A stretch of DNA of 33,072 nucleotides from the NCBI GenBank assembly GCA_944322885.1, contig CALUQH010000023.1:1-33072 (forward strand). Reading direction: 5' to 3'. The DNA comes from Candidatus Gastranaerophilales bacterium (GTDB lineage Bacteria > Cyanobacteriota > Vampirovibrionia > Gastranaerophilales > Gastranaerophilaceae). This document shows, in pieces, positions 23,332 to 31,058 of this stretch. The translations under genes and the position numbers were made by a program. Position 1 is the stretch's first letter, and each line of letters starts with the position of its first letter. The notes under the pieces are model-generated. The model was not told where the DNA came from. It worked only from the letters and a program-made list of their open reading frames with translations, and ran no database searches.

Positions 23332-23655
23332 TTAATCTTCAGAAAACAATTCTTTTAACAAAGATTTTTTCTTTTGAACTTTCTTTTGATGTTCCTGGGC
23401 TTTTCTTTGTCTTTCTAATTGTTTTTGTCTTTGTTTTGCTCGTTTTTGCGCCAGTTTTTGTTCTCTTTTTTTCTTTTTTTCTGCAAGTTTTTGCTGTTTG
23501 GCCTGCTGTTTTTGGTACGCTGATTGTTCTTTTCTTGCGACCTTACCCGTAAGATTATCAAGCCATCTTGATACAGGACCTTGAGCTTCTGCAGCATAAA
23601 CAGAAGACATACTTAAAACAGCTACAGCCAGTAAGGCAACTAACTTTTTTTTCAT
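23332..23655 (-). CDS. Exported Lys/Gln-rich coiled-coil protein (copy B)
   Basis: 107 aa. A Sec signal peptide (KKKLVALLAVAVLSMSSVYA, cleavage likely after AYA/AEA near residue 20-23) is followed by a short head (GPVSRWLDNLTGKVARKE). A long, very basic Lys/Gln/Arg heptad-like stretch (~42-95) then leads to the terminal motif KKKSLLKELFSED. It is paralogous to the next gene upstream (23679), which has the same plan and ends KKKQLWNELISE. Mature protein would be strongly cationic, periplasmic or secreted, and probably a long helix. GAGG lies ~6 nt before ATG. No family recognised; Skp/OmpH-like chaperone function is conceivable but the length and sequence do not match. Confidence 0.8.
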   Translation of the reverse strand: MKKKLVALLAVAVLSMSSVYAAEAQGPVSRWLDNLTGKVARKEQSAYQKQQAKQQKLAEKKKKREQKLAQKRAKQRQKQLERQRKAQEHQKKVQKKKSLLKELFSED

Positions 23656-23678
23656 AATAACCTCGCTTTCAAATTATA

Positions 23679-24005
23679 TTACTCAGAGATTAGCTCATTC
23701 CACAATTGTTTTTTCTTTTCAATTTTTTGTTGTCTTTCCTGACGGGCTTCCTGACGAGCCTTTTTGTCAGCTTCTAATTTTTTTTGAAATGCTTGTTGCT
23801 TTTCAAGTCTTTCCTGCTGTTGTTTTGCTCTGGCTTCTTCTCTTGCCTGTTGCTGCTGCTGCAATTCTTTTTCTTTATCGACTATTTTCTGGGTATGTTT
23901 TTGAATAAAACGTTCAGTGTAAGTTGTTGAAGATGAATCTGCTGCATAAACTGCAGCTGCTCCTGTCATAGCCAAAACTAAAGATGCAATTAATAACTTT
24001 TTCAT
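23679..24005 (-). CDS. Exported Gln/Lys/Glu-rich coiled-coil protein (copy A)
   Basis: 108 aa. A signal peptide (KKLLIASLVLAMTGAAAVYA, cleavage after AYA near residue 21-22) is followed by a short region TYTERFIQKHTQKIVDKEKE. A Gln/Glu/Arg/Lys coiled coil with a QQQQQ run follows, and the terminal motif is KKKQLWNELISE. The start is taken as ATG at 24005, which has AAGGAG 9 nt upstream and directly opens the signal peptide; the open frame to 24032 is not used. It is paralogous to 23332-23655, with a 23-nt gap between them, so this is a recent or retained tandem duplication. It follows rph on the same strand. Confidence 0.82.
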   Translation of the reverse strand: MKKLLIASLVLAMTGAAAVYAADSSSTTYTERFIQKHTQKIVDKEKELQQQQQAREEARAKQQQERLEKQQAFQKKLEADKKARQEARQERQQKIEKKKQLWNELISE

Positions 24006-24041
24006 AATACACTCTCCTTTTTTTCTACACAAATAATTATA

Positions 24042-24746
24042 CTAAATTAAATTGTACATATCAACTATTTTTTTTATTCCTTGCTCTGCCACATTAAAAA
24101 TTTCAAGCATCTGCGCTTTTTCATATGGTTCACCTTCCGCAGTAGTTTGAAATTCTATAATTTTACCGCTCTTTGTAAGGACTATATTGCTGTCAACCTG
24201 CGCATGAGAATCTTCTTCGTAATCCAGATCCAATCGGACATCTCCGTCTACAATACCCGCTGATATAGCCGCAACGGATTCAATTATCGGATCTTCTTTT
24301 AATGTTCCATTTTTGAGAAGTTTTTCAACAGCAAGTTTTAGAGCTAAAAAGCCGCCGCAAATACTTGCTGTTCTCGTCCCTCCATCAGCTTGAATTACAT
24401 CGGCATCAATTGTTATTGTCAAATCAGGGATTTTTTCCAAATCAATGCACGCGCGCAGGCTTCTGCCAATAAGACGTTGAATTTCCTGAGTTCTCCCTGA
24501 AATTTTTGTCCTTTCTCTCTGGCATCTCGTATTAGGTGCAGAAGGCAAAAGAGAATATTCTGCCGTAAGCCAGCCGCGTTTATCCTCTTTGTCCATCCAT
24601 TTAGGTTTTCCCTCTTCAACAGATGCGGTTGTTAAAACTCTTGTATCTCCAAATTCTACAAGAACCGAACCTAATGCATGTTTGGTAAAATCTTTAATAA
24701 ATCTTATTTCACGTGTTTCGTTATTTTTTCGTCCTTCTCTTTTCAT
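24042..24746 (-). CDS. rph: Ribonuclease PH
   Basis: A 234-aa phosphorolytic 3'-5' exoribonuclease that trims tRNA 3' ends and other RNAs. The whole single-domain fold is present: MKREGRKNNETREIRF, GSVLVEFGDTRVLTTASVE, GWLTAEYSLLPSAPNTRCQRE, the RTQEIQRLIGRSLRA motif, IDADVIQADGGTRTASICGG, and the D-x-RLDLDYEED acidic segment, ending in the usual C-terminal helix. Length is close to the typical 237-245 aa. It follows the zinc-ribbon gene by 12 nt, and precedes the exported coiled-coil genes. Confidence 0.97.
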   Translation of the reverse strand: MKREGRKNNETREIRFIKDFTKHALGSVLVEFGDTRVLTTASVEEGKPKWMDKEDKRGWLTAEYSLLPSAPNTRCQRERTKISGRTQEIQRLIGRSLRACIDLEKIPDLTITIDADVIQADGGTRTASICGGFLALKLAVEKLLKNGTLKEDPIIESVAAISAGIVDGDVRLDLDYEEDSHAQVDSNIVLTKSGKIIEFQTTAEGEPYEKAQMLEIFNVAEQGIKKIVDMYNLI

Positions 24747-24758
24747 TCTAAACCTCTT

Positions 24759-24974
24759 TTACTCGTAATCCCACATATAAATTTGACCGCAGTATCTGCA
24801 TACTGCATGATCATTCATAAACTGCAAATCAGGTACAAATTTGTATCCGTCAACGGTTATTTCTATATCGCCGTCTTTATTGTATTCCTGCTTAAAATTT
24901 TTGTCCCCTCTATATTCAGGAGAAAACATCAATTCAAATTTATCAACAGATTTACAGTTCTTACAAATAAACAT
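24759..24974 (-). CDS. Small zinc-ribbon protein
   Basis: 71 aa. Two CxxC knuckles are visible, C4-x2-C7 near the N-terminus and CRYC near the C-terminus, consistent with a single zinc ribbon. The middle holds a beta-rich stretch (GDIEITVDGYKF). It lies between a membrane protein (3-nt gap) and rph (12-nt gap). No family can be named; partner proteins or nucleic acids are typical ligands of such domains. Confidence 0.75.
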   Translation of the reverse strand: MFICKNCKSVDKFELMFSPEYRGDKNFKQEYNKDGDIEITVDGYKFVPDLQFMNDHAVCRYCGQIYMWDYE

Positions 24975-24977
24975 AAT

Positions 24978-25973
24978 TTAATACTCGTCATCTTCAAGTC
25001 TTGCACGCCTGATAATTTCCGGATCTATACCTCTTTTTTCAATCTTAAATGTTTTTGCAGAAGCTTTTTTGGCAGATTTTCTCTTTTTTTCGATAATCTC
25101 TGCAGAATCTTCAAAATAAAGATTTTTATACCATAAAGCCCAGCATATACTTCTGACAGGCAAAGTAAACCCGACAACTATAAAAAATACGAGCTGTTTA
25201 ACCATTTCCACAGCTATAACGGCAGGCGTAATATTAAAACGCTCAACAGCTTCAAAAGGTAACGGCAGGCTATAAGCCCATCCTTCAAAAACTTTAGATA
25301 AAGAACCTGTCAGATTTAAAGAGTCAAATATCACCGAAAGTCCTGCCGGCAACAAGTAATATGTAAAAATTACCAACAAAGTCATAAGCAAAAATGTTCT
25401 TGAAAATTTGCCCTTTACAAGACTTAAACTTCTTTTAAAACAGCCTACAGGAGAAACACCATCCTCAAATGTAAATACCTGAAAAATAAGAACAAAATAT
25501 ATAAAAAATACCGCACCTATTACCCAGAAAACGGGAATAATCGCAAGAAAAGTAAAAATACTGAATAACAGCCACAATAAAATATAAGAAAATGTTCTTT
25601 TTGTCACAACTTCATTATGTGCCCTGAAATCGTATACTTTTCCGGTATTTAGGTACCCTTCCGCCATTGAATTAACGGCTCCGTAGGAAACAAGATAATC
25701 CCAAAAGGCCCTTGCCCATATCAGTAAGCCGGGAATAACCGTTAAAACAACAACCGTAAGCATTGTTGAAAAGTCATTTAACGGAGCATATTTTACAGCA
25801 AGATTCTGATAATTCCGGGTATACCAGTATGTCAATCCAAAAATCAAAAATAATCCCAAAATCTGCCCCAATACAGGAAAAGCCATATATAACAAAAATT
25901 TATGAATATTCAATGCATAAATTTTTATACCTTCAAAAAATACAAGCCAAACACTTTTATCTTCTTTTGCCAT
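24978..25973 (-). CDS. Polytopic membrane protein of unknown function
   Basis: 331 aa with about six transmembrane helices, notably ~24-50, ~70-90, ~128-165 (a long double-spanning hydrophobic region), ~192-212 and ~255-275. The cytoplasmic tail is strongly basic (KKRKSAKKASAKTFKIEKRG). A conserved-looking loop is FTFEDGVSPVGCFKRSLSLVKGKF, reminiscent of glycerophosphodiester-type or YciC-like membrane domains. It starts with ATG after AGGAGAGAT, the best Shine-Dalgarno site in its neighbourhood. It is the first gene of the zinc-ribbon/rph/coiled-coil unit and is divergent from the PHP gene. Confidence 0.75.
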   Translation of the reverse strand: MAKEDKSVWLVFFEGIKIYALNIHKFLLYMAFPVLGQILGLFLIFGLTYWYTRNYQNLAVKYAPLNDFSTMLTVVVLTVIPGLLIWARAFWDYLVSYGAVNSMAEGYLNTGKVYDFRAHNEVVTKRTFSYILLWLLFSIFTFLAIIPVFWVIGAVFFIYFVLIFQVFTFEDGVSPVGCFKRSLSLVKGKFSRTFLLMTLLVIFTYYLLPAGLSVIFDSLNLTGSLSKVFEGWAYSLPLPFEAVERFNITPAVIAVEMVKQLVFFIVVGFTLPVRSICWALWYKNLYFEDSAEIIEKKRKSAKKASAKTFKIEKRGIDPEIIRRARLEDDEY

Positions 25974-26003
25974 ATCTCTCCTATAGTAATTTTTGATTTA
26001 TTG

Positions 26004-26009
26004 TATAAT
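26004..26009 (+). promoter_or_regulatory. Candidate -10 box of the PHP-domain gene
   Basis: TATAAT lies 15 nt before the ATG at 26025, in the divergent 51-bp gap. No clear -35 box is present. No Shine-Dalgarno sequence precedes the ATG, so the transcript may be nearly leaderless. Confidence 0.4.
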
Positions 26010-26024
26010 AATTTTATTACAAAT

Positions 26025-26633
26025 ATGGAAAAGTATACAAAAGAAGATTATCTTAATAAAAAAGTAAATTTACACCTTCACACAAAATTTTCGGATGGCG
26101 AAGCAGATCCAACAGACCTTGTAAAACAGGCCAAAGAAAAAGGCTACAAAAAAATAGCTATATGCGATCATAATACTATTGAAGCGCATAAAATTATAAA
26201 AGATAAAATACTTCTGCCGGCTGTTGAATTTGATGTCTGGTGCGGTTATGTTTTTATGCATCTTTTAGCATATGATATTGATATTGATAATAAAGAACTT
26301 TTATCTTTCTGCGCCAAAACAAAAAAAGAAACCGAGCTTGATATTGTAAGGATTTTTGCAAAAAGAGATATAAAAAAACTTATTAAGGCAATTCACAATG
26401 CAGGCGGTAAAGCTGTTCTTGCACATCCGGCCTGCTGCTGGGCAATAAGCCTTGAAAGATTTGTAAAAAAGCTCATTTCTTACGGATTGGACGGAATTGA
26501 GGTTTATTACCCGTATGAAAGACACAGGGGAATAATAAAATTTCATAAAGCAGAAACTGTTAATAAAATTGCTGACAAATACAATATAATCAAAACCGGC
26601 GGCACTGACTTACATAAAACACAGCTGAATTAA
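26025..26633 (+). CDS. PHP-domain metal-dependent phosphoesterase
   Basis: 202 aa. PHP metal motifs are clear: HLHTKFSDG (HxH), ICDHNTI, the later GGKAVLAHPA, and TGGTDLHK near the C-terminus. The overall size fits the single-domain YciV/TrpH-like group that hydrolyses phosphoesters such as pAp or 5'-RNA ends, but the substrate cannot be read from the sequence. The frame is open far upstream (to 25902), yet the ATG at 26025 is chosen because the family begins just before the HxH motif and the upstream part overlaps the divergent gene. No Shine-Dalgarno sequence is seen. It ends 7 nt before the convergent 26640 gene, without a terminator. Confidence 0.87.
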   Translation: MEKYTKEDYLNKKVNLHLHTKFSDGEADPTDLVKQAKEKGYKKIAICDHNTIEAHKIIKDKILLPAVEFDVWCGYVFMHLLAYDIDIDNKELLSFCAKTKKETELDIVRIFAKRDIKKLIKAIHNAGGKAVLAHPACCWAISLERFVKKLISYGLDGIEVYYPYERHRGIIKFHKAETVNKIADKYNIIKTGGTDLHKTQLN

Positions 26634-26639
26634 TTTTGA

Positions 26640-27527
26640 TTATTCATTTTTTTTTATTGTTTTTTGAATGCCGGACGAAGCTGCAGCACCTGCAATTACC
26701 CCTAACCCCATTCCGACCAGAGAACCTAATGCCCCGAAGTGTTTCGCGCCTAAAGCGCCGATATATCCCATGCCTGCACTTACGCTTAAAACATTCATAG
26801 CAGATTTAGCCGACTGAACCGTAAAAGATTTTGTTTTTTCTTTTGCATTATCGCCTTTTTTCAATGACTTTATAACCTTCGGGAGTTCCAGCAGCCCCAT
26901 AAATGCAAGTCCCAATACGGTTGTACGTTTTAAGGCACGGCCGGTCAGCTCTTTTAATCCCAGAAAATCATTTTTCACATTTATTGAACGAACAGGAAGC
27001 ATATTGCCCCATAAATCCTTTACCTTTGATTGAACAGGGACACCGTCTGTTATCCCGAGTTTTTTTTGAAACCATTTTCCTAATTTAGTGTTATACAAAG
27101 TTTTATCCGCATTATATAAACGGTCTACTACTATCTTGCCATTTTTAGATTTTATTTTTTTCATTCCTTCATGTAGGAGTGTTCCTCTAAAAAAAGAAAA
27201 ATCATGTTGATATTTTTTATAATCATAAGCCTTCGGAATATTTTTTCTTGTTAATGCACAAGCCGAATGTTTGTAAGCATCCCGCAAATCTCTGCAGTCC
27301 TCAGGTAAACTTAACAGGGTTAATCCGGCAAGTCCCGCTGCAGCAAATGTATCCCCGTTTTTCAGCATATCAGGAATCCCTGCAATACGCCTTGCAGGGG
27401 CAACACTATTCACAACCGTTTGTTCTACAGGTTCCAAAATAGTATCAACAGCGGCATGATTGTCATCTTCACGGGGTTTATTTATATATTGATTTTGAGC
27501 AGAGAATGAAACTTGATTTAACGACAC
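26640..27527 (-). CDS. Lineage-specific membrane protein, glycine-rich C-terminus
   Basis: 295 aa, a type I recognise only from Gastranaerophilales genomes. The polar N-terminus has VSFSAQN instead of a signal peptide. Then come a hydrophobic stretch (~58-76, AAAGLAGLTLLSLPEDCRDL), a charged middle with the segment YDYKKYQHDFSFFRGTLLHEG (~121-141), and a hydrophobic region with a KKGDNAKEKTKS linker (~215-250). A glycine-rich hydrophobic C-terminus (GYIGALGAKHFGALGSLVGMGLGVIAG) looks like membrane-inserted helices. It starts at GTG; AAGGT lies ~9 nt upstream. It sits downstream of prfB on the same strand (66-nt gap). Function unknown. Confidence 0.8.
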   Translation of the reverse strand: MSLNQVSFSAQNQYINKPREDDNHAAVDTILEPVEQTVVNSVAPARRIAGIPDMLKNGDTFAAAGLAGLTLLSLPEDCRDLRDAYKHSACALTRKNIPKAYDYKKYQHDFSFFRGTLLHEGMKKIKSKNGKIVVDRLYNADKTLYNTKLGKWFQKKLGITDGVPVQSKVKDLWGNMLPVRSINVKNDFLGLKELTGRALKRTTVLGLAFMGLLELPKVIKSLKKGDNAKEKTKSFTVQSAKSAMNVLSVSAGMGYIGALGAKHFGALGSLVGMGLGVIAGAAASSGIQKTIKKNE

Positions 27528-27593
27528 AAAAAAATACCTTAAACCTACAATCTACTCATATATAAAGTATTTTTTAATCAAAAAATTGCGTTT

Positions 27594-27615
27594 TTATTTA
27601 AGATTTCTTAAATAA
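27594..27615 (-). terminator. Weak AT-rich hairpin at the prfB 3' end
   Basis: A 9-bp inverted repeat TTATTTAAG / CTTAAATAA (27594-27602 with 27607-27615) overlaps the prfB stop codon. It lacks GC pairs and an immediate T-run, so it would terminate poorly. Confidence 0.3.
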
Positions 27616-28680
27616 GTTTCAATAAACCCGTCAAGTTCTCCATCCATAACAGCATCAACGTTACTTGATTCAAAGCCTGTTCTGTGATCCTTGACCATCT
27701 TATATGGATGAAAAACATAAGATCTAATCTGTGAACCGAAATTTATATCCGCACTTTCACCTTTTAATTGGGCAAGTTTTTTCTCATGCTCTGCCTGACG
27801 TATTGCAAGAAGTTTTGAGGCAAGAATTTGCATTGCATTCTCTTTATTTTGAAGCTGTGATCTTTCCTGCTGGCATTTTACAACAATGCCTGTAGGTTTA
27901 TGCAAAATCCTGACTGCTGTTTCTACCTTGTTTACATTTTGACCGCCCGCACCACCAGAACGCATCGTGTCAATTTCAAGTTCTTCAGGTGGAATTGTTA
28001 TAGTTTTTTCAAAATCCTCAATAATCGGGGTAACTTCAACAGATGCGAAACTTGTCTGACGCTTTCCATTCGCGTTAAAAGGGGAAATTCTGACAAGTCT
28101 GTGCACCCCTTTTTCAGCTTTAGCATAACCAAACGCGAACTTACCCGTAATTTTTATGGTCGCGGATTTTATACCGGCTTCCTCTCCGTCAAGCTTGTCC
28201 AAAAGTTCAACCTTCCATCCTTTATTTTCAGCCCATCTTGTATACATCCTAAGAAGCAGGCTTGCCCAGTCCTGTGCATCCGTTCCGCCGGCCCCGGCAT
28301 TTATCGTCAAAATTGCATCAGCACCGTCATATTCTCCGCTCAACATCTGCTTAACTTCAAATGAATCAAGCGCACGTTCCATTTCTTTTAGATTTTCAGC
28401 ACTTTCATTTATCAGTTCTGAATCACCAATATCCAGAGCTGTTTCTGCATCATCAGGAACATTTTGCCATTTATCAAGGAATTCCAGATTATCTTTTATC
28501 AAACGTACTTGAGAACCTAAATCGGATGCTTTTTTTTGATTAGCCCACACTTCAGGTTTTTGAAGTTCTTCCTCAAGTTTATGAAGTTCTTCTAACAGTT
28601 TATCCCTGTCAAAGACACTCCTTAATTTTATTAAAACGTAATTTTAATGTATTAATCTGCTGTTTAATTTCTGTTTCCAT
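27594..28680 (-). CDS. prfB: Peptide chain release factor 2, with programmed +1 frameshift
   Basis: RF2 recognises UGA and UAA and triggers peptide release. The first 23 codons run from ATG at 28680 to CTT, followed by an in-frame TGA (28609-28611) in the context AAGGAGTGTCTTTGAC. Slipping +1 on CTT T gives GAC AGG GAT, and the frame then stays open to 27594, for a 361-aa protein. The Shine-Dalgarno-like AGGAG sits three bases before the CTT slip codon, as in the Escherichia coli site. In full-length numbering the SPF stop-codon-recognition tripeptide is at 199-201 and the GGQ catalytic motif at 245-247. The site makes RF2 synthesis autoregulated: low RF2 favours shifting. Automatic calls would truncate the gene to 28550. 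Confidence 0.96.
28607..28624 (-). promoter_or_regulatory. Programmed +1 ribosomal frameshift site of prfB
   Basis: Read on minus: AAG GAG TGT CTT TGA C. It combines an internal AGGAG, the slippery CUU and a UGA in a C context, the three classical elements of prfB autoregulation. Confidence 0.93.
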
Positions 28681-28710
28681 AAATCTATTCTACTATAAAA
28701 AAATATGTTC

Positions 28711-28738
28711 TTGCAATTGTTTCAAAAACTGATATAAT
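28711..28738 (+). promoter_or_regulatory. Sigma70-type promoter of the DUF4013-like gene cluster
   Basis: -35 TTGCAA (28711-28716, 4/6), 16-nt spacer, perfect -10 TATAAT (28733-28738). Transcription would start near 28745; GGAGAGAG follows, then ATG at 28765. Confidence 0.6.
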
Positions 28739-28764
28739 AAACTAAATAATACGGAGAGAGATAA

Positions 28765-29550
28765 ATGACCAGAATAGTCGAAAGTTATAAAAAAATTTTT
28801 GAAAATAAAAAAATACATATAGGACTTTTTATAATCACATTTTTATGGACAGCGACATCAATTCTGCTTGATATAGCCTCAGGCAGAGGCGACAATTATA
28901 AACAAAATATTTTTGATATTCTTTTTGGGCTTTTTGTCGGAGTACACAGCCTCCAATTCTTGCATAATGCCATAAATAACATAAATTCCGGAATTGTTCC
29001 AAAATTCAGAGAAATTAAACCCGAAATTTTCTTCGGGATGATTAAACTGGATATTGTCTGGGGATTTTATGCAGTAGCAGTTATAATTGCGTCTGTTATT
29101 ATTTATATGACTACTGTAAATACTTTGATTTTACCAATTACAGCAGTTGCCGTAACAGGATTTCTTGCAATATTTGCATATTACGTTTATCTTGCTTATG
29201 CAGAAAAGCTTAATACTAAAGGACTTTTTAATATAACTTTAATTTTTAAATTCATTAAACACGCATTGAAAGACACTTTAATTAAATTTTGTTTGTTTGT
29301 TTTAATTACACTCCTTGCAATACTTATATGTATATTAGTATACACAGCGGCAGCAATTACCAATATTGATACAATTGGGCATATTGCTGGTGATTATTAT
29401 GCTGTTGACTTTATAGTTATTACATTAGCAGGATACTTCACTATTATAACCTGGTATTATGCTTATCCTTATTCATTAACTGAAATTTATATCAGCAAAA
29501 TCAGACCACTATTGACAGGAAAGGAAGACATTAATGACGAAAATGTATGA
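28765..29550 (+). CDS. DUF4013-like membrane protein, first of three tandem paralogues
   Basis: 261 aa with about six hydrophobic segments. It opens with RIVESYKKIFENKKIHIGLF, the same start pattern as the two following genes. A second shared block near the middle is YVYLAYAEKLNTKGLFNITLIFKFIK, matching YAE/YCE-x-F-x-A-K-GLFN in the third gene and resembling the DUF4013 family. Structure and function of that family are uncharacterised. Start supported by GGAGAGAG. The next start lies inside this gene's end (17-nt overlap), so the three genes form one transcript. Confidence 0.75.
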   Translation: MTRIVESYKKIFENKKIHIGLFIITFLWTATSILLDIASGRGDNYKQNIFDILFGLFVGVHSLQFLHNAINNINSGIVPKFREIKPEIFFGMIKLDIVWGFYAVAVIIASVIIYMTTVNTLILPITAVAVTGFLAIFAYYVYLAYAEKLNTKGLFNITLIFKFIKHALKDTLIKFCLFVLITLLAILICILVYTAAAITNIDTIGHIAGDYYAVDFIVITLAGYFTIITWYYAYPYSLTEIYISKIRPLLTGKEDINDENV

Positions 29551-30271
29551 GGGGTTTACCAGACTCTTTACAGGTAAAGATTCTCTTCCCAGACAAATTA
29601 CATTATTTTCAATATGTGGTATAGTCGGACTTTTCCATGGATACATTGCATTAGGAGCCGCAGATATCTTATGGAAATACATATTTGCAGCTGTTTCTAT
29701 ATTGTTTACAATGTTTCTTACAGGTTATGAAATACTCTTTATGAAAGAACGGAAAGTTCCTGATATTGATATGAGGTCTTTAAAACTTTTTCAATACAAA
29801 ATACCTCTTGCGGTATTTCTTATATGCATACCTCTGACCCTTGTATCGCTTTTTGCCCCGCACTGCAAAAATCAGGCATTTTTAATTGAAACAATTTTGG
29901 CCGTTCCGTTAACAATGATACAGGCAGGATTTTGCTATAATTTTAATGACAGCGATTGGAATATGTTGTTTCAAAAGTTTAAACTGACCGATTATGCACT
30001 GCTTTTTCTGAAAAGAATCTGGATAATAATTCTTGCATATATTATTACATTTTCTGTAATATTCTGTACTTTCTTCATTATAGGATTTGCAGCAGCAATT
30101 ACATACAAAGGGGATCTTACTGCAATAGGTTTTATGATATCGTCAAGAGATTACGCAATTAAAGCAATTTCAACTTATATGACAGGTGTTTTAACGGTAT
30201 ATACACTAACTATAGGGACTTTAATCTGGGATTATGAATTAATAAAAACGTATGAAAGAGAGGTAAAATGA
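29534..30271 (+). CDS. DUF4013-like membrane protein, second of three tandem paralogues
   Basis: 245 aa with about six hydrophobic segments. The N-terminus MTKMYEGFTRLFTGKDSLPRQ shares the pattern G-[FY]-x-[RK]-[IL]-F-x-G-x-D-x-L with the third gene. It is the most diverged copy: the charged AYAEKLNTKGLFN block of its neighbours is not recognisable, replaced by QAGFCYNFNDSDWNMLFQKFK. AAGGAAG precedes the ATG at 29534; an alternative ATG at 29543 would lie next to the first gene's stop. It overlaps the third gene by 4 nt (ATGA). Confidence 0.72.
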   Translation: MTKMYEGFTRLFTGKDSLPRQITLFSICGIVGLFHGYIALGAADILWKYIFAAVSILFTMFLTGYEILFMKERKVPDIDMRSLKLFQYKIPLAVFLICIPLTLVSLFAPHCKNQAFLIETILAVPLTMIQAGFCYNFNDSDWNMLFQKFKLTDYALLFLKRIWIIILAYIITFSVIFCTFFIIGFAAAITYKGDLTAIGFMISSRDYAIKAISTYMTGVLTVYTLTIGTLIWDYELIKTYEREVK

Positions 30272-31044
30272 ACGCTGTACAACTTATTACTGATGGTTAC
30301 AGAAAAATTTTTTCAGGGCCAGATGCTCTGCTAAAAAATATTTCTTTGTTTGCTTTAACTGGGTTAATGTCTGTAATTTCAATCTATTTTGAAAATTTTA
30401 AACAGGCTAAAACAATGCCGCCGGATATGTCAATGTTTTTCTGGGCGATAGCCGGTGCTATTGTAATAGGGATTTATCTTGGAGGATATACCTATAAATT
30501 TATGCATAAAGCATTCTTTGAAACAGAAGAAAATTTACTCCCTGACTTTGATATGGCGCCAATCGGAATATTTTTAAAGGCTCTGCCCTTAGTTATTGTA
30601 TGGATTATATATTTGAGTATCATGATCGGGATAGTTGCAGTTGGGACGGCAATATCTATGTTTATAGGTATTGTACTCGGAATATTATTTTTATGTATGG
30701 CTGTATTCTTATCATTTATATTTGTTGCTTATTGTGAAAACTTTGATGCAAAAGGGTTATTTAACATAACTTTGCCGTTTAAATTTATAGGTCCTACTAT
30801 TGGAATTCTAGCATTACTCGGGTTGTTGTTTATCCCTGTAGGGATTTTATCAATGGTTCCGAGCTTTCTTGTAGGACTCATTTTAGGTATTGCAGGTTAT
30901 GCTGACACTAATATTCCTGCTTATGTAGGCGGATTACTCGGCGGATACTTAGGATGTGTTGCCCAGTTAGTATGGTATTATTGTCTTGTACAGGTTTATA
31001 AAGAAAAACTTAGACCTATGATGTTAGAAAGAAGCGCCTATTAA
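30268..31044 (+). CDS. DUF4013-like membrane protein, third of three tandem paralogues
   Basis: 258 aa, about six hydrophobic segments. It begins NAVQLITDGYRKIFSGPDALLKNISLF; then LGGYTYKFMHKAFFETEENLLPDFDMAPIGIF, resembling the DUF4013 GY-x-x-x-x-x-N-x-L-x-G-x-x-x-LPDFD block, and FVAYCENFDAKGLFNITLPFKFIG. It has the best match to that family among the three. The GAGAGG upstream plus the ATGA overlap indicate coupled translation. Its last codons form one arm of the shared terminator at 31028-31058. Confidence 0.76.
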   Translation: MNAVQLITDGYRKIFSGPDALLKNISLFALTGLMSVISIYFENFKQAKTMPPDMSMFFWAIAGAIVIGIYLGGYTYKFMHKAFFETEENLLPDFDMAPIGIFLKALPLVIVWIIYLSIMIGIVAVGTAISMFIGIVLGILFLCMAVFLSFIFVAYCENFDAKGLFNITLPFKFIGPTIGILALLGLLFIPVGILSMVPSFLVGLILGIAGYADTNIPAYVGGLLGGYLGCVAQLVWYYCLVQVYKEKLRPMMLERSAY

Positions 31045-31058
31045 AAAGGCGCTTCTTT
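31028..31058. terminator. Bidirectional terminator between the DUF4013-like cluster and the nucleotidase gene
   Basis: A perfect 11-bp stem, AAAGAAGCGCC (31028-31038) with GGCGCTTCTTT (31048-31058), around a 9-nt loop. Its left arm lies in the last codons of the plus-strand gene and its right arm touches the stop of the minus-strand gene. Confidence 0.9.

Noticed and set aside
23415..24005. Lys/Gln-rich pair as random low-complexity open frames
   Set aside because: Both have clean signal peptides, Shine-Dalgarno sites, a shared C-terminal motif and a shared strong terminator.
24678..25136. 152-codon open frame on the plus strand
   Set aside because: It runs antisense through rph, the zinc-ribbon gene and the membrane gene, and its translation is low-complexity Phe/Ile-rich with no motif.
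25902..26024. Upstream extension of the PHP protein
   Set aside because: It overlaps the divergent membrane gene, and the PHP fold normally begins just before the HxH motif at the chosen start.
27900..28364. 154-codon open frame on the plus strand
   Set aside because: Antisense to prfB, whose motifs are unambiguous; the translation looks like reverse-strand composition.
27594..28550. prfB as a truncated gene starting at GTG 28550
   Set aside because: The reading from ATG 28680 plus a +1 shift at CTT TGA recovers the complete RF2 N-terminus and all canonical frameshift elements.
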